From the NCBI RefSeq assembly GCF_003628125.1, contig NZ_RBZU01000009.1, positions 62,001-126,000 of the forward strand: a DNA stretch of 64,000 bases, written 5' to 3'. Made by a program: the position numbers and the translations under genes. Below are positions 55,899 to 64,000 of the stretch, in pieces. The stretch's first letter is position 1, and every line of letters begins with the position of its first letter. The notes under the pieces were generated by a model, which saw nothing but the letters and a program-made list of their open reading frames with translations, was not told the DNA's origin and did not search any database. This DNA comes from Pararobbsia silviterrae. Its GTDB lineage: Bacteria; Pseudomonadota; Gammaproteobacteria; Burkholderiales; Burkholderiaceae.

Positions 55899-57470
55899 TC
55901 AATGGGTGCCGTTGGACGCCTGGGGCTCCGTCGAGGTGGCCTGGACCGCGCTCGCCGCATCGTCGGAATTCTTGAGCGCGCCCGCGAGCGGCGGATTGAG
56001 TCCGGTCGCGTCCGCGTCGAATCCGCCGCCGAGCGACTTGATGAGCGCGATCTGCTGCGAACGCCGGTTCATCTTGAGGCTCACGACGCCTTGCTCCTGC
56101 GCGAGCAGATTCTGATCGGCATTGAGCACCTGGAGCTGCGGCGACAGACCGGCTTTATAGCGGACCACGGCGAGGTCGTACGCATGGCGCGTCGCATCGT
56201 AGGCGGCTTGCGCGTCGACGAGCTGCCGGTCGGTCGAGCGGATCGCCGCGACCTGCGTCGCGACGTCGCTGAGCGCGTTGACGAGCGTCTGGTTGTACTC
56301 GGCGACGGCCAGATCGAAGTCGGCGTACTTGCCCTTGAGGTTCGCGCGCAGCGCGCCGCCCGCGAAGATCGGGATGTCGATCGCCGGACCGGCCTGGAAC
56401 TGCCGGCTGTCGAACTTGAGGAAGTTGCTCCAGCCGAACGCGTCGAAGCCCGCGAGGCCCGCGAGGTTCACGTCGGGCAGGAACTCGGCTTTCGCCGACT
56501 TGATGTCGTGTTGCGTCGCGTCGATCGTCCAGCGCGCGGCGACGAGGTCCGGACGGCGCGACAGCAGGTTGGCCGGCACATTGTCGGGCAGCGTGATATC
56601 GGACTTCGGATCCATCGTCGGCTTCGCGATCGACAGGCCGCGGTCCGGACCCTTGCCGAGCAGTGCGGCCAACTGGTAGCGCGTCGCCGTGATCTGGCCT
56701 TCGAGCTGCGTGATCGACGCGCGGCTCGCCGCGATATTGCCGTCCGACGTGCGGCGTTCGACCTGCGTGTCGAGTCCGGCGGCGACGCGGCCCACCGTGA
56801 TGCGGCCGACTTCGTCGCGCGCCTCGGTCTCGCGTTGCGCGACGTCGAGCAGCGCGTAGTCGCGCGCGAGTTCGTTATAGGTCTGCGCGATCGACGTCGA
56901 GAGCGTGACGCGGACTTCCTGCTCGTCGGCCTCGGCGACTTTCTGCTGCGACACCGCGCCCGAGGTCGCTTCGCGATGCTTGCCCCAGAGGTCGAGGTCC
57001 CACGACGCCGTGATGAGTCCCTTGTTTTCGCTGTACCACGAACCGCCGTACGGGGGCGGGAACAAGGCGTTGGCCGAGTAGAGCTCGCGATTCCACGAGT
57101 ATTGCCCGCTGACCGTCGGCAATTCGGCCGCATGCTCGGTCTGGACGAACGACGAGGCCTTCTCGATGCGCGCCTTCGCCTGGGCGATGCTCGGATTGTC
57201 GGCGAGGCCTTCGGCGATCAGCTGGCTGAGCTGCGGGTCGCCGAACTGGTCGGCCCAGCTCGCGTCGGGCCACTTGCCGCCCTGAGCCGGAATGCTCAGA
57301 TGGGCATCGAGCCGATTCGCGTCGGTCGTCGACTTGTCGCTGCCGATGCCGTGCCAGGTCACGCAGCCCGACAGGGTCGTCGCGAGCGCGAGCGCCGCGG
57401 CGCACGGGATCGCCCGCTGCCGGGGCAGTTGGGCGGTAAAGCGGAGAAAAGCACTCATTGCCTGACTCAA
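55899..57470 (-). CDS. Outer-membrane efflux channel lipoprotein, NodT/OprM family
   Basis: A 523-residue TolC-like channel with a lipoprotein signal (lipobox TLSGC, cysteine near residue 36). Two outer-membrane efflux repeats each give a membrane strand pair plus long helices (about 75-270 and 280-490). It contains typical WDLDLWGKHREATSGAV and RRPDLVAARWTIDATQHDIKSAKAEFLPDVNLAG segments. It is the second gene of the operon after the MarR regulator and supplies the exit duct for the EmrAB pump. This arrangement is often called emrC or NodT-type. Confidence 0.9.
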   Translation of the reverse strand: MSQAMSAFLRFTAQLPRQRAIPCAAALALATTLSGCVTWHGIGSDKSTTDANRLDAHLSIPAQGGKWPDASWADQFGDPQLSQLIAEGLADNPSIAQAKARIEKASSFVQTEHAAELPTVSGQYSWNRELYSANALFPPPYGGSWYSENKGLITASWDLDLWGKHREATSGAVSQQKVAEADEQEVRVTLSTSIAQTYNELARDYALLDVAQRETEARDEVGRITVGRVAAGLDTQVERRTSDGNIAASRASITQLEGQITATRYQLAALLGKGPDRGLSIAKPTMDPKSDITLPDNVPANLLSRRPDLVAARWTIDATQHDIKSAKAEFLPDVNLAGLAGFDAFGWSNFLKFDSRQFQAGPAIDIPIFAGGALRANLKGKYADFDLAVAEYNQTLVNALSDVATQVAAIRSTDRQLVDAQAAYDATRHAYDLAVVRYKAGLSPQLQVLNADQNLLAQEQGVVSLKMNRRSQQIALIKSLGGGFDADATGLNPPLAGALKNSDDAASAVQATSTEPQASNGTH

Positions 57471-57621
57471 GTTAACACTTCAAATGTTCGGTGCTGCGGA
57501 GGGGAGGCGAAACCGGCGAACGGATCGGACGACGATCCGGATCGGGCGGCGGCGCGATGCCCCGGTGGACGATCTACGACACGGTACGACGATCAATCAG
57601 CGAATTCTGTGAATCTGCGGC

Positions 57622-58092
57622 TCAGGCCGGTTCGTTTGAATTGACGAGCATGCGTTTGAGCATGGCACGCAGCAAACCGACCTCATCGGGAGCGAACCCC
57701 CGCAACAACTTGTCGACGACATCCGAATACAGCGCGGGCATGCGCTCCGCGAACTCCGTGCCTTGTTCCGTGAGCCGCAGCTTGACGACGCGGCGGTCGT
57801 CCTGGCTGCGGACCCGGACCAGCAGACCGCGCTTTTCGAGTCGGTCGAGCAGCCGGGTCACGGCGCTCGCGTCGATGCCGTACTGGCGCGCGAGTTCGGC
57901 CGCGGCAAGGCACTGGCCGCTTGCCAGCATCGACAGCATCGAGGCCTGGGTCGCGGTCACGCCCAGTTCCTGCATCGTCTGCTGGGTTACGGCATTCCAC
58001 AGATTCGAGCGCACGCGAGCGAGCAGATACCCGATGCTGTCTTCCATGCTTGCGGCAAATTCGACGGACGTCGGCGGGCTCAGCTCATCCAT
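57622..58092 (-). CDS. MarR-family regulator of the efflux operon
   Basis: A 156-residue MarR/EmrR-type repressor. The winged helix-turn-helix spans about 60-125 (LGVTATQASMLSMLASGQCLAAAELARQYGIDASAVTRLLDRLEKRGLLVR pattern, then RSQDDRRVVKLRLTEQG wing). ATG 58092 is preferred, and the frame extends to 58161 with no support. It is the first gene of the operon and is expected to repress it until a drug binds. The AT-rich TTGTCTAGGCAGAAGTG stretch near 58118-58136 may hold the operator. The gap to the channel gene is 151 bp. Confidence 0.88.
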   Translation of the reverse strand: MDELSPPTSVEFAASMEDSIGYLLARVRSNLWNAVTQQTMQELGVTATQASMLSMLASGQCLAAAELARQYGIDASAVTRLLDRLEKRGLLVRVRSQDDRRVVKLRLTEQGTEFAERMPALYSDVVDKLLRGFAPDEVGLLRAMLKRMLVNSNEPA

Positions 58093-58247
58093 GGGGTGTT
58101 TTACGTGCGCCTGCAATATTTGTCTAGGCAGAAGTGTAGGCGAGGTTGGTTGACGCGACAAGTATCATTTCTGGCGCCAAAATGACGGGTTTGCCACACG
58201 GCCTGTGCGCGGGCGTTGTGCGGGACGCGCTCGTGTCGTATGTCCGT

Positions 58248-58278
58248 GCTAGAATTGCGGGTTTTCGATAGTCGAAAA
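58248..58278 (+). promoter_or_regulatory. Extended -10 promoter and palindrome before typA
   Basis: TGCTAGAAT (58248-58256) fits an extended -10 box with no clear -35. Right after it, TTTTCGA-TAG-TCGAAAA (58262-58278) is a perfect inverted repeat near the expected transcription start, a possible operator or mRNA hairpin. It is located 50 bp before the typA start. Confidence 0.45.
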
Positions 58279-58328
58279 TGGCCAGGGCGCGGCAATTCGT
58301 GCCTGTCTTGCCTGTTTCCCCTCCGTAT

Positions 58329-60155
<1,827 letters not shown>

Positions 60156-60164
60156 GACATCGAG

Positions 60165-60199
60165 AGGGCCGGACGAGACCATCGTGCGGCCCTTTTTTT
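60165..60199 (+). terminator. Intrinsic terminator of typA
   Basis: AGGGCCG and CGGCCCT arms with a 15-base loop followed by seven T residues, 9 bp after the stop codon. Confidence 0.85.
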
Positions 60200-60671
60200 G
60201 TTAACGCGGTGCACGGCCTGAAGGGGTCGCGCGTTGCGGGTGGGGGAGAAAACGCGCCGGCGCGTCGATCACGTGGCGAGACAGCGGGTTTCCCCCAGGC
60301 GTTTATCGGAAGGTAGACGGTAAAGAAGTCCTGTTTTAAGCCGTAAATGCAATGAGCGCCGAATTGAGGCGGCTGAATTGAACGGTCAATGGCACGCGAT
60401 ACGCGCGCCGTACACAAGCCGCGAAAGCGAGTCCGGATGAGGTGCAGGCCCGGCTCGAACCCCGCCGATCCAGGCGGGACAAGGCTTTCGGCTTGTGTTC
60501 GGCTCTGCGTCGGCTATGCTTACGTGATATTCTCGCCGCGTCTTGAGGCATTGTTTTCTGGTCCTTCCTGCACAACTTGATGTTTGCGCATCCGCTAATC
60601 GGTCAGGCCGTGCCGCGGAAGGTTGAGTAACCCGCGTTTCTCGAGAAACTCGAAGAAAGGTGAGCGTCAAA
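60200..60671 (+). promoter_or_regulatory. Intergenic region upstream of odhA with possible promoter
   Basis: 472 bp without a credible gene. TTGTGT (60493-60498), 16-bp spacer, TATGCT (60515-60520) is the best promoter-like pair. A small hairpin CCCGCC/GGCGGG lies at 60461-60478. Transcription of the 2-oxoglutarate dehydrogenase operon probably starts here. Confidence 0.4.
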
Positions 60672-63527
60672 ATGATGAAAGAATCCCAGTCGAACTCCTA
60701 CCTGTTCGGCGGCAATGCTCCGTACGTCGAAGAACTGTACGAAGCGTATCTCGACAATCCGGCTTCGGTGCCGGACAACTGGCGCGAATACTTCGACGCG
60801 CTGCAGAACGTGCCGGCCGTGGACGGCTCGGCCGCCAACGACGTCGCACACGCCCCCATCGTCGAATCCTTTGCGCAACGCGCGCGTGCCAACGCCTTCT
60901 TGCCGCGCGCGGGCGCGACCGAGATGTCGACGGCGCGCAAGCAAGTGTTCGTGCAATCGCTGATCGGCGCGTATCGCTTCCTCGGCTCGCGCTGGGCGAA
61001 CCTCGATCCGCTCAAGCGCCAGGAACGGCCGCAGATTCCCGAGCTCGAACCGGCGTTCTACGACTTCACCGAAGCCGACATGGACCAGGTGTTCGACGCG
61101 AGCAATCTGTACTTCGGCTTCCAGCAAGCCACGCTGCGCGACATCATCAAGGCCCTGCGCGACACGTATTGCGGCACGATCGGCGCCGAATACGCGTATA
61201 TCAGCGATCCCGAGCAAAAGCGCTGGTGGAAGGAGCGCCTCGAATCGATCCGCGCAACCCCGAATTTCACGGCTGAAAAGAAGAAGCACATCCTTGAGCG
61301 CCTGACGGCTGCCGAGGGTCTCGAACGCTATCTGCATACGCGCTACGTCGGCCAGAAGCGCTTCTCGCTCGAAGGCGGCGAGAGCTTCATCGCGGCCATG
61401 GACGAACTCGTCCATCACGCGGGCGCGAAGGGCGTGCAGGAAATCGTGATCGCGATGGCCCACCGCGGCCGTCTGAACGTGCTCGTCAACACGCTCGGCA
61501 AGATGCCGGCGGATCTGTTCGCCGAATTCGAAGGCAAGCATTCCGACGATCTGCCCTCGGGCGACGTCAAGTATCACAAGGGCTTCTCGTCGGACATCGC
61601 GACCCCGGGCGGTCCGGTCCACCTGTCGCTCGCGTTCAACCCGTCGCACCTCGAAATCGTGAACCCGGTCGTCGAAGGGTCGGCGAAGGCGCGCATGGAG
61701 CGCCGCGGCGACGAACTCGGTCTGCAAGTGCTGCCGATCCAGGTGCACGGCGACGCGGCGTTCGCGGGCCAGGGCGTCGTCATGGAAACGCTGAACCTCG
61801 CGCAAACGCGCGGCTACGGCACGCATGGCACGGTCCACATCGTCATCAACAACCAGATCGGCTTCACGACGTCGGATCCGCGCGATTCGCGCTCGACGCT
61901 CTACTGCTCGGACGTCGTCAAGATGATCGAGGCGCCGGTGCTCCACGTGAACGGCGACGATCCCGAAGCGGTCGTGCTCACGATCCAGCTCGCGCTCGAT
62001 TACCGTCAGGAATTCCACAAGGACGTGGTCGTCGACATCGTCTGCTTCCGCAAGCTCGGCCACAACGAGCAGGACACGCCGGCGGTCACGCAGCCGCTGA
62101 TGTACAAGACGATCGCCAAGCATCCGGGCACGCGCGCGCTCTACGCTGAAAAGCTCGTCGCGCAAGGCGTGCTGAGCGCCGATGACGCCGAAAACTACGT
62201 CAAGCAATACCGCAAGGCGATGGACGAAGGCCATCACACGATCGACCCCGTGCTCTCGAACTACAAGAGCAAGTATGCGGTCGACTGGGTGCCGTTCCTG
62301 AACCGCAAGTGGACCGACGCGGCCGATACGGCCGTGCCGCTCGCCGAACTCAAGCGTCTGGCGGAACGGATCACGACGGTCCCGGAAAACTTCAAGGTGC
62401 ACCCGCTCGTCGAGCGCGTGATCAACGACCGTCGCGCGATGGGCCGCGGCGAAGCGCCGCTCGACTGGGGCATGGGCGAAGCGATGGCGTTCGCGTCGCT
62501 CGTCGCGTCGGGCTACCCCGTGCGTCTGACGGGTCAGGACAGCGGCCGCGGCACGTTCACGCACCGCCACGCCGTGCTGCACGATCAGAACCGCGAACGT
62601 TGGAACGACGGCACGTATATCCCGCTGCAGAACATCGCCGAAGGTCAGGCGAAGTTCACGGTCATCGACTCGGTGCTGTCGGAAGAAGCCGTGCTCGGCT
62701 TCGAATACGGTTACTCGACGGCCGAACCGAACACGTTCATCGCATGGGAAGCGCAGTTCGGCGACTTCGTGAACGGCGCGCAGGTCGTGATCGACCAGTT
62801 CATCTCGTCGGGCGAAGTCAAGTGGGGCCGCGCATCGGGTCTGACGATGCTGCTGCCGCACGGCTACGAAGGCCAGGGCCCCGAGCACTCGTCGGCGCGT
62901 ATCGAGCGTTTCCTCCAGCTCTGCGCGGATCACAATATGCAGGTCGTCCAGCCGACGACGCCGGCCCAGATGTTCCACTTGCTGCGCCGTCAGATGATCC
63001 GCCTGTTCCGCAAGCCGCTCATCGTCTTCACGCCGAAGTCGCTGCTGCGTCACAAGGAAGCGATCAGCGATCTGTCGGAACTCGCGAAGGGCAGCTTCCA
63101 CCCGGTGCTCGGCGAGACCGACGACACGATCGACGCGAAGAAGGTCAAGCGCGTGCTCGTGTGCTCGGGCCGCGTGTACTTCGATCTCATCGCGCATCGC
63201 CGCGAAGCGAAGACGAAGGACATCGCGATCATCCGGATCGAGCAGCTCTATCCGTTCGGCCATAAGGCATTCGAGGCCGAACTCAAGAAGTACGAAAACC
63301 TGACCGAAGTCGTGTGGGTCCAGGACGAGCCGCAGAACCAGGGCCCGTGGTTCTACATCGAGCATCACCTGCTCGAGGGGCTCAAGGAAGGCCAGAAGCT
63401 TGCGTACAGCGGCCGTCCGGCATCGGCATCGCCGGCAGTGGGCTACTACGCGACGCACTACGAGCAACTGAAGGCGTTGATCGAAGGTGCGTTCGGCCGT
63501 CTGAAGGGCGCCATCACCACGAAGTAA
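60672..63527 (+). CDS. odhA: 2-oxoglutarate dehydrogenase E1 component
   Basis: A 951-residue thiamine-diphosphate enzyme (SucA) that decarboxylates 2-oxoglutarate and passes the succinyl group to the lipoyl arm of E2 in the TCA cycle. The N-terminal E2-binding motif YVEELYEAYLDNPASVPDNWREYF (about 20-43), the ThDP region with AMAHRGRLNVLVN (about 257-269), GDAAFAGQGVV (about 362-372) and NNQIGFTTSDPRDSRS (about 399-414) are present. The second half includes the transketolase-like domain with HRHAVLHDQ. ATG 60675 is a second possible start. odhB follows. Confidence 0.95.
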   Translation: MMKESQSNSYLFGGNAPYVEELYEAYLDNPASVPDNWREYFDALQNVPAVDGSAANDVAHAPIVESFAQRARANAFLPRAGATEMSTARKQVFVQSLIGAYRFLGSRWANLDPLKRQERPQIPELEPAFYDFTEADMDQVFDASNLYFGFQQATLRDIIKALRDTYCGTIGAEYAYISDPEQKRWWKERLESIRATPNFTAEKKKHILERLTAAEGLERYLHTRYVGQKRFSLEGGESFIAAMDELVHHAGAKGVQEIVIAMAHRGRLNVLVNTLGKMPADLFAEFEGKHSDDLPSGDVKYHKGFSSDIATPGGPVHLSLAFNPSHLEIVNPVVEGSAKARMERRGDELGLQVLPIQVHGDAAFAGQGVVMETLNLAQTRGYGTHGTVHIVINNQIGFTTSDPRDSRSTLYCSDVVKMIEAPVLHVNGDDPEAVVLTIQLALDYRQEFHKDVVVDIVCFRKLGHNEQDTPAVTQPLMYKTIAKHPGTRALYAEKLVAQGVLSADDAENYVKQYRKAMDEGHHTIDPVLSNYKSKYAVDWVPFLNRKWTDAADTAVPLAELKRLAERITTVPENFKVHPLVERVINDRRAMGRGEAPLDWGMGEAMAFASLVASGYPVRLTGQDSGRGTFTHRHAVLHDQNRERWNDGTYIPLQNIAEGQAKFTVIDSVLSEEAVLGFEYGYSTAEPNTFIAWEAQFGDFVNGAQVVIDQFISSGEVKWGRASGLTMLLPHGYEGQGPEHSSARIERFLQLCADHNMQVVQPTTPAQMFHLLRRQMIRLFRKPLIVFTPKSLLRHKEAISDLSELAKGSFHPVLGETDDTIDAKKVKRVLVCSGRVYFDLIAHRREAKTKDIAIIRIEQLYPFGHKAFEAELKKYENLTEVVWVQDEPQNQGPWFYIEHHLLEGLKEGQKLAYSGRPASASPAVGYYATHYEQLKALIEGAFGRLKGAITTK

Positions 63528-63616
63528 TCGGGCGATGTCGTGCGCGGAGCAGGGCTTCGCGCACGCGTGCCCCTGCGCACGCCCGGCTCACATAAAACAA
63601 GTTCAGGATCAGAGAA

Positions 63617-64000
63617 ATGGCAATCGTTGAAGTCAAAGTCCCGCAGCTGTCCGAATCGGTGTCCGAAGCGACCCTGCTGACGTGGAAGAAGCGCCCCGGC
63701 GAAGCGGTCGCGCAAGATGAAATTCTTATCGAAGTCGAGACCGACAAGGTCGTGCTCGAAGTCCCCGCGCCGGCTGCCGGCGTGCTCGCGAAGATCGATC
63801 AGGACGACGGCGCGACCGTGACGGCCGATCAGGTCATCGCCTCGATCGATACGGAAGGCAAGGCAGGCGCCGCGCCCGCCGAAGCGAAGCCGGCCGCCGC
63901 CGCGCCGGCCGCTGCACCCGCCGCCGCCGCACCGGCCGTGGCCGCCGCCGCAACGGGTGGCGCGTCGGGCTCGATCGCCGCGCCGTCGGCTGCGAAGCTC
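63617..64000 (+). CDS. odhB: Dihydrolipoyl succinyltransferase (E2), 5' part only
   Basis: The first 128 codons of SucB, cut by the window end. The lipoyl domain (about 1-77) shows VPQLSESVSEATLLTWKK and the lipoylated lysine in EVETDKVVLEVPAP (about residue 44). An Ala/Pro-rich flexible linker follows, then the beginning of the E1/E3-binding region (GSIAAPSAAKL). It transfers the succinyl group to CoA in the complex with OdhA. The ATG at 63617 follows a weak AGGATCAGAG. Confidence 0.93.
   Translation, partial: MAIVEVKVPQLSESVSEATLLTWKKRPGEAVAQDEILIEVETDKVVLEVPAPAAGVLAKIDQDDGATVTADQVIASIDTEGKAGAAPAEAKPAAAAPAAAPAAAAPAVAAAATGGASGSIAAPSAAKL

Noticed and set aside
60421-60480. tRNA-like GGTTCGA motif on the minus strand
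   Set aside because: The bases around it do not form a T-stem, and no anticodon or acceptor arms pair.

Overview
This window is a GC-rich stretch of a betaproteobacterial chromosome, most likely Burkholderiaceae (Burkholderia, Paraburkholderia, Trinickia or a close relative). The evidence is the block rimP-nusA-infB-rbfA-truB, emr efflux genes, typA, odhA-odhB, the 3-oxoadipate genes pcaIJF, a liu-type leucine cluster, a DUF4148 secreted protein, and the high density of small periplasmic proteins. No rRNA, tRNA or CRISPR array was recognised. The left edge is intergenic. The right edge cuts odhB.

Region 1 to 12.3 kb. pcaIJF (end of the beta-ketoadipate pathway) lies behind a palindrome typical of an IclR-type PcaR site. 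A HipB-like repressor follows behind nested inverted repeats, with only a scrap of hipA left. Next come an aldo/keto reductase and an Aer-like PAS chemoreceptor. The most interesting unit is an operon of substrate-binding protein, Rieske oxygenase, ABC ATPase, permease and an amidohydrolase resembling 8-oxoguanine deaminases. Upstream are an NtrC-type site, a sigma-54 promoter and a compact multi-hairpin leader ending at a Shine-Dalgarno sequence. I read it as nitrogen-regulated scavenging of a purine-like heterocycle.

Region 12.4 to 31.6 kb. The minus strand carries the leucine/isovalerate genes liuA-mccB-mccA behind a perfect LiuR-type palindrome. Then come a VpsR/BerB-like enhancer-binding protein, a 671-residue protein of unknown family, and ornithine cyclodeaminase divergent from an Lrp regulator. 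After these are a DUF4148 protein, a YdfG-like dehydrogenase, a KAP-type membrane NTPase with a degenerate Walker A, a periplasmic peroxiredoxin, and a MocR regulator divergent from mmsA.

Region 31.6 to 42.3 kb. bamC and treA are set among many small proteins and long non-coding gaps. The gaps hold several orphan terminators, a likely sigma-54-driven small RNA, and a structured element of unknown type. A truncated IS5-type transposase, a LysR regulator and an aminotransferase follow, the last two separated by two microsatellites.

Region 42.3 to 64 kb. This part is mainly conserved core: scpB and rluB (both with long low-complexity extensions), then the rimP-nusA-infB-rbfA-truB translation operon behind a clear sigma-70 promoter and terminator-bearing leader. 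A minus-strand MarR-regulated EmrCAB-type efflux system, typA, and the 2-oxoglutarate dehydrogenase genes odhA and odhB (partial) complete the window.
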